A stretch of DNA of 64,000 nt from Streptomyces sp. TLI_105 (lineage in GTDB: Bacteria; Actinomycetota; Actinomycetes; Streptomycetales; Streptomycetaceae): contig NZ_FNSM01000001.1 of NCBI RefSeq assembly GCF_900105415.1, positions 4,058,501 to 4,122,500 on the forward strand, read 5' to 3'. Positions 1 through 24,502 of this stretch are shown here, one piece after another. The notes under the pieces were generated by a model. The model did no database searches, was not told the origin of the DNA, and saw nothing but the letters and a program-made list of their open reading frames with translations. Made by a program: the position numbers and the translations under genes. How positions within the stretch are numbered: the stretch's first letter is position 1; the number at the start of each line of letters is the position of its first letter.

Positions 1-1050
1 TCAGGCCCAGTCGTCCCAGTCCTTGGCGCCGGTCACGTTGCGCAGACCGCCCTGGGACTTGAAGTACATCTGCGCCAGGTAGCGCTCGGGGATGCAGGTC
101 AGCCAGCCCAGCGCGTTGTCCTCGCCGACGATCTGGTGGCTGTACGAGATCGAGGTGTCCATGGCCTCGATCGCGTGCCAGTAGCCGCTGGGGACGTACA
201 GCGTCTCGCCCGGGTGCAGGACGGTCTCCTCCACGACCACGTCCTTGAAGCGCGGGTGGCGCGTCAGGTCGGGGCGGCGGTAGTCGACCTGCGCCATGCC
301 GAACTGGCGGCGGAACGGGCGCGGGTACAGCTTGGCGTGCTGGTCCGGGGAGACGAAGTAGCAGCGCTTGCGGCCGACGACCTGGCTCAGGTAGGCCGCG
401 GTCTGCATGCCGTCGCTGTGGAACGGGGTGACGGTGCCCTTGCTGCCGACGAACATCACGGACGCGACCCGGGAGGACACGGTGGAGCGCGAGGCCGGCT
501 TGCCGCTGCCGCGGTTGAGGAAGAGCTTGGCGAGGTACAGGCCGAGCAGCTTGGCCGGGTTGACCGTGCCGGCCGGCAGCTTCGCCTTGAAACGGATGTC
601 GGCCCAGTTCGGCGCCAGGTCGGGGAGGTCGTAGTCCTCTTCGAGGCCCGGGTAGTGCTCGACCATCCGGTGGACCGGGTAGGCGCGCAGGTAGTAGGCG
701 CGGCCCTCGTCGGTGTTCTTCTCGATCTCGTCGAGGAGCGCGGACAGCTTCATCCCGCGGAAGCCGCCGACGTTGCCGAGGATCAGCTCCTTGTCGAGCC
801 GCTGGAGGTTGGCGTGGATGTCCAGGTCGCCGAAGTGCTCGCGGAAGTAGTCCAGGCTCCAGCGCTCCATGGCCGGCCAGTCGTCCATCAGGCCGGTGAC
901 GATGGCGGGCTTGCGCTTGTAGACGTACTCGCGCTTGAACATCTCGGGGTCGGGGTTGTGGAGCCGGTCGATCGCGTCGACCTTGACCGTGGCCTCGGGG
1001 AAGATCGTGCCGGCGACGGTCGTGTCCTGCTCGGCCTGGTGGATGGTCAT
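1..1050 (-). CDS. JmjC/cupin_8-like Fe(II)/2-oxoglutarate hydroxylase
   Basis: A 349-aa protein of the cupin_8/JmjC-like family, which hydroxylates amino-acid side chains using Fe(II), oxygen and 2-oxoglutarate. The metal triad is visible: H211 and D213 in TPFHSDG and H292 in SGYWHAIE. K228 in GRKRC is a candidate 2-oxoglutarate contact. An AGGA ribosome site lies about 8 bases before the ATG. It is the last gene visible of the leftward NRPS operon, 55 bases after the aminotransferase, and its stop codon occupies bases 1-3, so the operon may continue outside the window. Inference: it hydroxylates a residue of the lipopeptide, on the carrier protein or as the free amino acid. The family assignment is firm; the substrate is unknown. 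Confidence 0.85.
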   Translation of the reverse strand: MTIHQAEQDTTVAGTIFPEATVKVDAIDRLHNPDPEMFKREYVYKRKPAIVTGLMDDWPAMERWSLDYFREHFGDLDIHANLQRLDKELILGNVGGFRGMKLSALLDEIEKNTDEGRAYYLRAYPVHRMVEHYPGLEEDYDLPDLAPNWADIRFKAKLPAGTVNPAKLLGLYLAKLFLNRGSGKPASRSTVSSRVASVMFVGSKGTVTPFHSDGMQTAAYLSQVVGRKRCYFVSPDQHAKLYPRPFRRQFGMAQVDYRRPDLTRHPRFKDVVVEETVLHPGETLYVPSGYWHAIEAMDTSISYSHQIVGEDNALGWLTCIPERYLAQMYFKSQGGLRNVTGAKDWDDWA

Positions 1051-1105
1051 CGTGGGTCCTGTTCGTAAGTCTGTGGGGTGACGGATGGGGGGACTGCGGG
1101 CCGCG

Positions 1106-2413
1106 TCAGTGGGAGAGCGCCGTCAGCAGGCCCTCGTGGATCAGCTCGCAGCCGTACCGGAGCACGTCGAGCTCCATGGTCAGAGCGGGCAGCAGCTTGA
1201 GGACCGCCTTGTCGCGGCCGGTGGACTCGACGATCAGGCCGCGCTCGAAGCACCAGGCGACGACCTCGTCGGCGGCCCGGCGGCCGCCGGCGTGCGTCAG
1301 GTCGATGCCGATCGCGTGGCCCTCGCTGCGGATCTCGACGCCGGGCAGCGGGTGGCCCTCCCAGAAGGAGCGGAGCAGTTCGGCGCCGTTCCGGGCCTGG
1401 TCCAGGAAGGCCTCGCTCTGCCAGAGGTCGAGGGCGGCGCAGGCGGCGACGAACGCCAGCTGGTTGCCGCGGAAGGTGCCCGGGTGGTCACCGGCCTGCC
1501 AGGAGTCGAGGCCCTCGCGGATGAGGAGGATCGACATCGGCAGGCCCAGGCCGCCGATCGACTTCGAGACGGTGATGAGGTCGGGGACGACCCCGGCCTG
1601 CTCGAAGGAGAAGAAGCCGCCGGTGCGGCCGCAGCCGGCCTGGATCTCGTCGGCGATCAGCACGATGCCGTACCGGTCGCAGAGGTCGCGCAGGCGGCGC
1701 AGGTCCTCGTCGGGGATGCGATAGACGCCGCCCTCCATCTGGACGACTTCGAGGATCACCGCGGCGGGCACGTCGACGCCGGACAGGTCGTCGCTCAGGA
1801 ACTGCTCGAGGAGGTCGAGGGTCGGGAAGTGGCCGCGCGGTCCGACCGGGAACGGCAGGTGGGTGACCTCGCCGAGGGCCGTACCGGCCACCTTGCGCAG
1901 CGAGTTGTCCGCCGTCGCCGCGAGGCTGCCGCGGCTGACGCCGTGGTACGCGCCGGAGAAGGCGATCACCTGGGAGCGGCCGGTGTGCTTGCGGGCCAGC
2001 TTCAGCGCGGCCTCGACGGCGTCGGTGCCGGTGGAGCCGCAGAACTGGACGCGGTGGTGCAGTCCGCGCGGCTCCAGGATCTCCCGGCCGAAGCGCTCCA
2101 GGAACTCGCGCTTGGCCGCCGTGTGGAAGTCCAGGGCGTGCAGCAGCCCGTCGCCCTGGAGGTAGGCGAGGACCTGACGCTTGATGTGGTCGTGGTTGTG
2201 ACCGTAGTTGAGGGCGCCGGCGCCGGAGAAGAAGTCGACGTACTCCGTGCCGTCCTCGGCGACCAGCGTGGTGCCGTGCGCCGAGGCGAGCAGCGTGGGG
2301 AACGCCCGGCAGTACGACCGGACGGCGGACTCCCGGGTCTCGAACACCTCGGTGGAAGGGGTGAGAGCGGAAGGGACGAGGGGGGAAGCGACGCGTTCTG
2401 CCATGACCGTCAT
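1106..2413 (-). CDS. Diaminobutyrate--2-oxoglutarate aminotransferase (EctB/DABA-type)
   Basis: A 435-aa class-III PLP aminotransferase that converts aspartate 4-semialdehyde to L-2,4-diaminobutyrate with glutamate as amino donor. The PLP lysine is K284 (VSKSIGG), with D255 in ADEIQAGCGRTG and the GSTGTDAVEAALKLAR cofactor loop near residue 127. Length and order match EctB/DABA aminotransferases, but no ectA or ectC is nearby, which argues against ectoine. The ATG overlaps the stop of the upstream synthetase (ATGA), implying translational coupling; GGAG precedes it by about 6 bases. The fourth module of the large synthetase has an adenylation code resembling those for 2,4-diaminobutyrate, so this gene probably supplies that residue. 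Function is from family knowledge; the pathway link is inference. Confidence 0.88.
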   Translation of the reverse strand: MTVMAERVASPLVPSALTPSTEVFETRESAVRSYCRAFPTLLASAHGTTLVAEDGTEYVDFFSGAGALNYGHNHDHIKRQVLAYLQGDGLLHALDFHTAAKREFLERFGREILEPRGLHHRVQFCGSTGTDAVEAALKLARKHTGRSQVIAFSGAYHGVSRGSLAATADNSLRKVAGTALGEVTHLPFPVGPRGHFPTLDLLEQFLSDDLSGVDVPAAVILEVVQMEGGVYRIPDEDLRRLRDLCDRYGIVLIADEIQAGCGRTGGFFSFEQAGVVPDLITVSKSIGGLGLPMSILLIREGLDSWQAGDHPGTFRGNQLAFVAACAALDLWQSEAFLDQARNGAELLRSFWEGHPLPGVEIRSEGHAIGIDLTHAGGRRAADEVVAWCFERGLIVESTGRDKAVLKLLPALTMELDVLRYGCELIHEGLLTALSH

Positions 2414-5400
2414 CGGGGGTCTCCAATCGGGTGGGGGGCGAGCGGGAGCACCTGGCCGACGGTGGCGGCAGGTGTACGGGCGACGGAGGCGAGCAGCGCG
2501 AGGTAGTCGTCGAGCAGCTGCCGGGCGTCGGTGTCGGCGACGCGGTCGCCGTAGTACGAGAGGGCGATGCGGGGTTCGGCGTCGTCGGTGACGTCGAGGC
2601 GGAGCGAGAACTCGGTCTGGTTGCGGGTGCCGTCGCTCTCGGCGCCCTCGTGGACGCTCGCGGCCTGCTGGGCGCGCAGCGCCGAGGAGACCGGGTAGTT
2701 GGCGACGACGACGACCGAGTCGAACAGCGGTCCTTCGCCGGCCCCCATCCGCTGGAGCGTGCCGGTGGGGACCGAGGTGTGCTCGGCGCCCTCGACGCGG
2801 GCCAGCTGGAAGCGGTCGAACAGGGCGGTCAGGCTCTCGTCCCGGTCGACCTCCACCCGTACGGGCAGAGCGGCGATGAACAGGCCGACCGCGCGCTCCA
2901 GGCCGTCGACGGCCCGGTCGCGGCCCGCCGAGACCACGCCGACCGTGACGTCGGCGCGCTCCAGGCGCGAGGCCGCGAGGAGCGACCAGCCGGCGCAGGC
3001 CAGGGTGGAGAAGGTGTGCCCGTGCTCGGCGGCCCGTTCGCGCAGCGCCTGGGCGACCGCCGGGTCGAGCCGGCCGGCCACCCGGGCGAAGCGGGACGGG
3101 CCGAGGAGGCCCGGCTCCGCCGCCAGCCGGGACGGGAGGGCCCCGGCCAGCTGGTTCCGCCAGAAGGCGGTGTCCGCCTCCGGGTCGGTGTGCTCGGCGT
3201 CGAGCTCGGGGACCGGCGGGAGGCCGGCGTCCCGTCCTTCGAGGGCGGCGACGTAGAGCGCGAGGAGTTCGTCGAGCAGCACCAGGTTCGACCAGCCGTC
3301 GGCCAGCAGATAGCTCTGGATCTGGCCCAGCCACCAGGTGTGCCGGCCGCGCACCAGCCACACCCGCCACAGGGGCGGCTCGGAGACGTCGAAGGGCGTG
3401 GCCCGCTCGGCCTCCAGGAGGGCGATCAGCTCGTCGGCGACCGCGTCCGGCTCGTGGTCGCTCCAGTCGAGGACCTCGATCACCGGGGCGAGCTCGTCGG
3501 CGACGACCGGGGTCCAGGCGCCGTCGCCGTCGCGCCGGAAGCCGGTGCGCAGGGCGGGGTGGCGGTCGCCGAGCGCCTGCCAGGCGGCCCGGAAGCCGTC
3601 CGGGTCGATCTCGAAGGGCAGCTCGGTGGTGGACTGCATCTGGTACAGGCCCGGCACCCAGTCGCTCTCCAGGACGTCCAGCATGTGCTGCTGGCTCGGT
3701 GTCACCGAAGGCCCTTCACCACCGGTCCCGGCGGGCCCGGCGGCCGGGGCGGCCTCCCGCTCGTCGACGGCCTTCGCGAGCGACTCGATCGTCTGGTGGG
3801 CGAAGACCATGCGCGGGGTCATCTCCAGGCCCGCGCGGCGGGCCGCGCTGACCATGCGGATGACGGCGATGGAGTTGCCGCCCAGGGTGAAGAAGCCGAC
3901 GTCGACCGGGACGTCGTCGCGGCCGAGCGCCTCGCGCCACAGCTCCACCAGGGCCCGCTCGGTGTCGGTGCCCGCGGCCCGCCCGGTGACGGCGGCGACC
4001 GTGGGCGCCGGCAGCTCGCGGCGGTTGACCTTGCCGTTGTGGGTCAGCGGGAAGGCGTCCATGCGGACGAAGGAGGCGGGCACCATGTGCTGGGGAAGCC
4101 GCGCCGCCAACTGCCGCTTGAGCTCGGCGTCCTCGGGGATCTCCCCGCCGGGGGGCGCCACCAGGTAGGCGACGAGCGTCTTCGCGCCGTCGCGCGGGCC
4201 GTGCGCCGCGACCAGGCAGGAACCGCCGCCGATCACCTCCCGCAGGGCCGCCTCGATCTCACCGGTCTCCACCCGGTAGCCGTTGATCTTGATCTGGAAG
4301 TCGATGCGCCCGAGCAGCTCCAGGTTGCCGTCCGGCATCCAGCGAGCCCGGTCGCCCGTGCGGTACATCCGCGCCCCGGGCAGCGGGCTGAACGGGTCCG
4401 GCAGGAACTTCTCGCCGGTCAGCCGGGCCCGGTTGTGGTAGCCCCAGCCGACCCCGACACCGCCGAGGTACAGCTCGCCGGGGACGCCGACGGGCAGCGG
4501 GGACAGCGAGGCGTCGAGGACGTACGAGGTCTGGTTCGCCATCGGGGCGCCGTACGGGATGCTGCGCTGCTCCGGCAGGACCTCGCCGATGAGGTGGATC
4601 GTCGAGTCCATGGAGACCTCGGTGGCGCCGCCCATGCTGACCAGCTGCGCCGACTCGACGAGCTGCGCCGCACCGCGCTGCGGCAGCGCCAGCGGGATCC
4701 AGTCGCCGCCGAGCAGCACCAGCCGGATCGGCAGCCGCTCGCCGCCGCGCACCTCGGCCTCCTCGACGAGCAGACCGAACAGCGCGGGGACCGAGTGCCA
4801 CACGGTGACGGACTCGCGCTCGATCGTCTCGATCCAGCGGTGCGGCGAGCGCTCGTCCTCGGGCGTCGGGAAGACCACGGTCGCACCGGCCATGAGCGTG
4901 CCGAACACGTCGTACGCGCTCATGTCGAAGGCCAGCGCCGAGACGCCGAAGACCTTGTCGCCGGGACCGACCAGGAAGCGCCGGTTGAAGTCGGTGAAGT
5001 TGTTGACGCGGCCCCGGTGGTCGAGGAGCACGCCCTTGGGCAGACCGGTCGAGCCCGAGGTGTAGATCAGGTACAGGAGGTCGTCGGGGCGGACCTCGCG
5101 CTCCGGGCGGGTCGCGGGGAAGTCCCCGGCGGAGGACGGGTCGACGGCCGTGACGCCGTCGCCGGCGAGCCGGTCGTCACGGGTGACGACCAGGCGGGCG
5201 CCGGAGTCCGCCAGCATCCACTGGAGACGCTCGGCCGGGTAGCCCGGGTCCAGCGGCACATAGGCCGCGCCGGCCTTGGCGATGGCGAGCTGGGTGACGA
5301 CCAGGTCGATGCCGCGCTCCAGGCAGACGCCGACGCGCTCGTGGCGGCCGGCGCCCCGCTCGACGAGCAGGTGGGCGAGGCGGTTGGCGCGGGCGTCGAG

Positions 5401-6977
5401 TTCGGCGTAGTCGACCGCCTCGTCGCCGCAGACCACGGCGGTGGCGCCCGGGTCCACGTCCGCCCACTGCTCGAACAGACCGTGCGCGGTGGCGTCCTCG
5501 GGGTACTCCTCGCCCGTGCGGTTCCACTCGTCGACGACGAGCTCCCACTCGGCCGGGGTGAGCAGGTCCGCGTTGTCGACGTGGACGTCCGGGGTCTCGC
5601 ACAGTCCGGTGAGCAGCCGCCGGTAGTGGCCGAGCAGGCGTTCGGCGGCGTCGGCGTCGATCACCGACTCGTCGAACTCCAGCGACACCATGACCTCGTC
5701 GTCCGTCACCGCGCAGGACAGGTCCAGCGGGAACTTGGCGGTGCCGGAGTGCAGATGGGTCGGGGTCAGCGACAGGTCGCGCAGCCGCATCTCGTGGCCG
5801 GGGCCGTTGTTGAAGACGAACATGGCCTCGAAGAGCGGGCTCTCGGCCAGGGTCCGCTGCGGCGCGACCTTGTCGACCAGCACGTCGAAGGGGATCTGGT
5901 GCTCCTGCGCCCACAGCGACTCGCGGGTGATCCCGGCGAGCACGTCGCCCAGGGTGCCGGCCCCGGCGGACAGGTCGGCGACCACGGGAACGGTGTTCGC
6001 GAAGTAGCCGACCAGTCGCTCGGTCTGCCGGTTCCGGTTGGCCATGACCGTGCCGATGGCGAACCGGGAGGTGCCCGTGTACCGGTGCAGGAGCACCGCG
6101 AACGCGGAGAGCATCACGTTGAACACGGTCGTGCGGTGCGTCTCGGCGGTGCGCTGGAGCTCGCGGCCGAACTGCCCGTCCCACTGGCAGCGGATGCGCC
6201 GCCCGGTGCGGGCCGTGCCCCGGTCGCCGCTCGCCGACAGGCCGAGCGGCTGGGCCCAGGCCAGCTGCTCGCGCCACTGCGCGACCAGCCAGTTGTGGTC
6301 CGCGGGCTCCTGGGCCCGCTCGTGCACGGCCGCGTCGGCGTAGTCGATGCCGAGCTCGGGCAGCCGGGGCGAGCGGCCCTCGCGGGCCGCGTCGTACAGC
6401 TCCGCGAGGTCCTCCAGGAGGACTCCCACCGACCAGGCGTCGGTCGCGATGTGGTGCACGACCAGCGCGAGCAGGTGGTCGTCGGCGGCGATCCGGAACA
6501 GCCGGCCGTGCATCACGGGCCCGGCGGCCAGGTCGATCGGCCGGGCCGCCTCGCGCTGCGCGGCGGCCATCGCGGCCTCCTCGCCGCCGGTCTCCTCGAC
6601 CGGCAGCGGCACCGGCTCGGCCTCCCGCACGACCTGCTCCAGGCCGCCGTCCGGCAGCTGCCGGTAGACGGTGCGCAGGACCGAGTGCCGGGCGACGAGC
6701 CCGTCGAGCGCGGTGCGCAGCGCGGCGACGTCGAGCGCGCCGCGCAGGCGCACGCCGTACGGCACGTTGTACAGCGGGCGGCCGTCCGCGAGGGACTCGG
6801 CGACCCACAGCTGCTCCTGGCCGCGGGAGAGCAGGACGGGCGCCGCGGGGTCGCGGCGGCGGATGGTGCGCGCCGCCGCCCGCTGCTTGCCGCGGGCAAG
6901 GAGCAGCTGGGCCATCAGCTCCCGCTTGGCCGCGGACAGGCCCTTGACGGCCTCCCGCTGGGTGGAGACTTCCCCGA

Positions 6978-6981
<4 letters not shown>
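2410..6981 (-). CDS. NRPS, one module C-A-PCP followed by a degenerate terminal C domain
   Basis: A 1,523-aa synthetase that adds the fifth residue. Order: condensation domain (HHIATDA near residue 176, DG changed to DA); adenylation domain (YTSGSTGLPKG near 642, then the FDMSAYDVF region); PCP with LGGNS (Ser near 1037); and a terminal condensation-like domain from about 1090 to the end. That last domain has SYLLADGWS (near 1225) where HHxxxDGWS is expected, so both histidines are lost. The hand-read adenylation code is D-M-Y-H-L-G-M-M-D-K; the SMGGATE segment replaces the usual NAYGPTE and I cannot assign a substrate. No thioesterase domain is present. Start: the ATG at the ATGA junction with the preceding gene; the open frame extends upstream without matching the family. 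The terminal domain could dock a tailoring oxygenase or be a vestigial release domain. Confidence 0.93.
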
Positions 6982-21794
<14,813 letters not shown>

Positions 21795-21865
21795 AGACCG
21801 TTCTCACATCGGCGTGGAGTTTCGGAGCCCGGGCGGGCGGAGTGGCCCTGAGGGCACACCGCGGG

Positions 21866-21900
21866 GGCGGGCCGGCGTCATGGGGGTGCGCCGGCCCGCC
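21866..21900 (-). terminator. GC-rich hairpin between SHMT-like gene and large NRPS
   Basis: Perfect 12-bp inverted repeat (21866-21877 with 21889-21900) and an 11-base loop, 13 bases after the SHMT-like stop codon and about 70 bases before the large NRPS start. There is no clear T-run. It may terminate part of the transcription, attenuate it, or protect the 3' end of the upstream message so that the small tailoring genes and the giant synthetases are expressed at different levels. Confidence 0.55.
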
Positions 21901-21912
21901 GGGGAATCGCGG

Positions 21913-23280
21913 TCAGTAGCCGGCGACCGGCCGGCGGTGGCAGATGCTGCGGATCCGCTCCTGGACGCGTGCCCGCAGGGCGGGGTCGAGGGCGTAGGTG
22001 TTGTTGGACGTGTTCTCGAGGTCGGTCAGCACTTCGTGGACGAGCTCCGCGACCTCCGCGACGTCGGCCTCGTCGAAACCGCGGGCCGCCATGCTGTTGC
22101 TGCCGAACCGCACGCCCGACGTGACGAAGGCGGAGTGCGCGTCGCCGACGATCCGGTTCTTGTTGACGAGCACACCGCACTGCTCGAGCGCCTTCTCGGC
22201 GTTGACACCGGTGACGCCGTACGACGTGAGGACGTCGGCCACGACGATGTGGTTGTCGGTCCCGCCGGAGATCACCCGCACTCCGCGCGCGACGAGCTGT
22301 TCGGCGAGCGCGGCCGCGAGGTCGCGGACCCGGTGGATCCGGGCGGTGAACTCCGGCGTGGTCGCGGCCCCCAGGGCGTAGGCCTTGGCGGCGATGCTGT
22401 TGACCACCGGCGCGCCCTGGATCAGCGGGAAGAGCCCGCTGTTCAGGGTCTGCTGGAGCGTGCGACCGCTGGGGAGCACCATGTCGGCCGAGTCGCCGAG
22501 CATGATCAGGCCGCCGCGCGGGCCGTAGAGCTGCTTGTGCGTGCACGTGGTCACGACATGGGCGTGGGCCAGCGGCGAGGGGTGTAGCCCGGCCACCACG
22601 AGACCGGCGATGTGGGTGATGTCGGCCAGCAGGTACGCGCCCACCTCGTCGGCGATGGCGCGGAACGCGGCCCAGTCGAGCGTACGGGGGTAGGCGGTGG
22701 TGCCCGCGATGATCAGCTTCGGCCGGTGCGCGAGCGCCTGGGCGCGGACCTCCTCGTAGTCGATCAGCCCGTCGGCCCCGAGGCCGTAGCTGTGCGCCTC
22801 GAAGATCTTGCCCGAGAGGTTGACCTTGGCACCGTGACTGAGGTGGCCGCCGGCGTCCAGGTCGAGGCCGAGGATCGGGTCGCCCGGCTTCAGGAGCGAG
22901 TTCATGACGACCTGGTTGGCGGTGCTCGCCGAGTGGGGCTGGACGTTCGCGTAGCGGGCGCCGAAGGCCTGCTTGGCGCGCTCGACCGCGAGCTCCTCGA
23001 CCTTGTCGACGTTCACGCAGCCGGCGTGGAACCTGCGGCCGGGGTAGCCCTCGGCCGTGACGTTGGCGAAGAAGCTTCCCTCGGCGAGCAGCGCCGCGGG
23101 GTTCACGGGGCTGCAGGAGGCGACCAGGGCGAGGGTCTCGCGCTGCCGGTGCAGCTCGTCGTCGAGGAGCCCGTACAGGGCCGGGTCCCCGAGCTCCATG
23201 GCGTGCAGGGCGTTCTCGTAGAAGGCCGAGAGCGGGGCGGTCGGAGGGGTGAGCGTGGGCAGTCCGACGGCTTGGGTCAT
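21913..23280 (-). CDS. SHMT-family PLP enzyme of the NRPS cluster
   Basis: A 455-aa fold-type-I PLP enzyme of the serine hydroxymethyltransferase family. The PLP lysine is K249 (CTHKQLYGPRGG), with D220/H223 in ADITHIAG and the family segment AEGYPGRRF near 76-84. Against canonical GlyA (recalled from E. coli), the SEN motif is SCS here (55-57), and the tyrosines equivalent to Y55, Y64 and Y65 are Thr75, Phe84 and His85, while the catalytic Glu57 (here Glu77) is kept. This suggests a specialised reaction such as aldol or transaldol formation of a beta-hydroxy amino acid or a modified glycine/serine building block rather than housekeeping folate metabolism. It lies 31 bases after the dioxygenase gene in the same operon. 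Family certain, reaction inferred. Confidence 0.85.
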   Translation of the reverse strand: MTQAVGLPTLTPPTAPLSAFYENALHAMELGDPALYGLLDDELHRQRETLALVASCSPVNPAALLAEGSFFANVTAEGYPGRRFHAGCVNVDKVEELAVERAKQAFGARYANVQPHSASTANQVVMNSLLKPGDPILGLDLDAGGHLSHGAKVNLSGKIFEAHSYGLGADGLIDYEEVRAQALAHRPKLIIAGTTAYPRTLDWAAFRAIADEVGAYLLADITHIAGLVVAGLHPSPLAHAHVVTTCTHKQLYGPRGGLIMLGDSADMVLPSGRTLQQTLNSGLFPLIQGAPVVNSIAAKAYALGAATTPEFTARIHRVRDLAAALAEQLVARGVRVISGGTDNHIVVADVLTSYGVTGVNAEKALEQCGVLVNKNRIVGDAHSAFVTSGVRFGSNSMAARGFDEADVAEVAELVHEVLTDLENTSNNTYALDPALRARVQERIRSICHRRPVAGY

Positions 23281-23311
23281 GGGGCCGAATCCAAACTGTG
23301 AGGGGTGGGGG

Positions 23312-24184
23312 TCAGAAGTTCGGCGTCGAGAGCATCGCCGCGACCTTGCGGTCGGGGTCCTCGAAGCCGCGCCGGCCGTGCATGACGCGCTTGTTGTCGA
23401 TCATGACGATGTCGCCGGCCTCCCACTGGAGGTCGACCCGCACCTCCTCGGTGGCGTCGAGCGCGTCCCAGCGGCAGTGCTGCGGGATGGACGATCCGTC
23501 CTCGAAGGACACGAGCGCCCCCGAGCCCAGGTAGCTGTTGCACAGCGTGGGCGCGTCCACGTAGGGGGCCTGCGGGACCGCGGAGACGGTCCACTTCCAG
23601 TTGAGGTTGCCGGCCTCGTCGAAGTCGTACTCGAAGTCGTCGAAGGTGGCGAACAGCGCCTCCAGCTCGGCGCGGTCGGCCGTGCCGAACACGCGCTCCT
23701 GGTGCTCGGGGGCGGTCGGGAACGGCAGGCGCCAGGTCAGCCGCAGCCTGTCGAACAGCTCTCGGGTCTCCGGGGCGAGCCGCTTGTACGCCTCGACGCC
23801 GTCGTAGACCGTCGTCTCGCCGTCCTCGTCGGCCGGCCGCACGCAGTAGAACCACTGGAGGCCGGGGTGCAGCGGGCAGTAGCTCATCTCGGAGTGCGCC
23901 GGAATGGGATTCCGGTGCGCGTCGACGAGGAGCACGGCGCCGTCGTCGGAGATCGTCTCCCGGTTGGGGTTCTGGTGGAAGAAGAGCTTCGACGAGAACT
24001 TCTGGACGAGCGCGCGGAAATCATCGGCGGTGGCGCCGAATCCACGGAACATCAGCGTGCCGTGCTGCTTGAAGAGTTCGGAGATCTCGGAGTGCGGGAG
24101 TTCGGCGAGGGGGAGATCTGCGCTTTCGATCACCAGACCGTGGTGATCGGAAAGGGGAGAGGTTTTGAAAGGGGTTGTCGCCAT
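23312..24184 (-). CDS. TauD/TfdA-family Fe(II)/2-oxoglutarate dioxygenase
   Basis: A 290-aa TauD-superfamily protein. The iron ligands appear as H97 and E99 (AHSEMSY) and H269 (VMHGRRGF). The HxE form, rather than HxD, is shared with NRPS-associated amino-acid beta-hydroxylases of the AsnO/VioC type. It is the first gene of the leftward biosynthetic operon and follows a promoter region carrying one copy of the 24-bp repeated element. Inference: it hydroxylates a free or carrier-bound amino acid of the lipopeptide. With the cupin hydroxylase at the other end of the operon, the cluster has two independent Fe/2OG oxygenases, so at least two oxidised positions are plausible. Confidence 0.87.
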   Translation of the reverse strand: MATTPFKTSPLSDHHGLVIESADLPLAELPHSEISELFKQHGTLMFRGFGATADDFRALVQKFSSKLFFHQNPNRETISDDGAVLLVDAHRNPIPAHSEMSYCPLHPGLQWFYCVRPADEDGETTVYDGVEAYKRLAPETRELFDRLRLTWRLPFPTAPEHQERVFGTADRAELEALFATFDDFEYDFDEAGNLNWKWTVSAVPQAPYVDAPTLCNSYLGSGALVSFEDGSSIPQHCRWDALDATEEVRVDLQWEAGDIVMIDNKRVMHGRRGFEDPDRKVAAMLSTPNF

Positions 24185-24272
24185 GAGAATTCCTACGTGG
24201 GTGAGAGGCCCTGACTTTCCATCACGGTCGTGACGTTAGACGGGCGTTCATACGGTGGGCAATATCGGGACC

Positions 24273-24296
24273 CTGGACTGATCCGGTCATTGCAGG
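24273..24296. promoter_or_regulatory. Copy A of a repeated 24-bp promoter element
   Basis: Reads CTGGACTG, two variable bases, CCGG, a pyrimidine, CATTGC, one base, then GG. It matches the element at 27512-27535 in 20 of 24 positions with no gaps. It lies 88 bases upstream of the dioxygenase start (leftward) and 206 bases upstream of the PPTase start (rightward). Read leftward, an AT-rich GATATT lies a few bases downstream, so the element would cover the -35 region, the usual position for a LuxR-type activator site. Inferred operator for one of the cluster regulators. Confidence 0.6.
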
Positions 24297-24308
24297 GGGT
24301 GTCCAATT

Positions 24309-24346
24309 CCGTCCACGGGACGGCGCACGCGGTGTCCCGTGGACGG
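24309..24346. repeat. 13-bp perfect inverted repeat with overlapping direct repeats
   Basis: CCGTCCACGGGAC at 24309-24321 pairs perfectly with 24334-24346 (12-base loop). Overlapping it, a 17-base block at 24322-24338 recurs at 24345-24361 with two changes. It lies in the 318-base gap between the dioxygenase and PPTase genes, 12 bases from the repeated promoter element. It may be a transcriptional insulator, a leader hairpin of the PPTase message, or an operator. The rest of this gap shows nothing else I can identify. Confidence 0.5.
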
Positions 24347-24502
24347 CGTGCGCGGTGTCCCCGGAACAGGTGTCACGGCTTTCGGGGGCGTGTGTTCGCG
24401 CCGTCCTGCCGCGAGCATGGGAGGCCGACCGGTACATGCGGTACCTCCCCGTCCCGACCAGCGGAACGGCGGCGAACGGCAGGGGAAGGCAGGCGGTGGA
24501 CG

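Noticed and set aside
24222..24437. Minus-strand frame of 71 codons and overlapping short frames in the dioxygenase/PPTase gap
   Set aside because: They run through the promoter element and the hairpin and have no ribosome sites or recognisable sequence.
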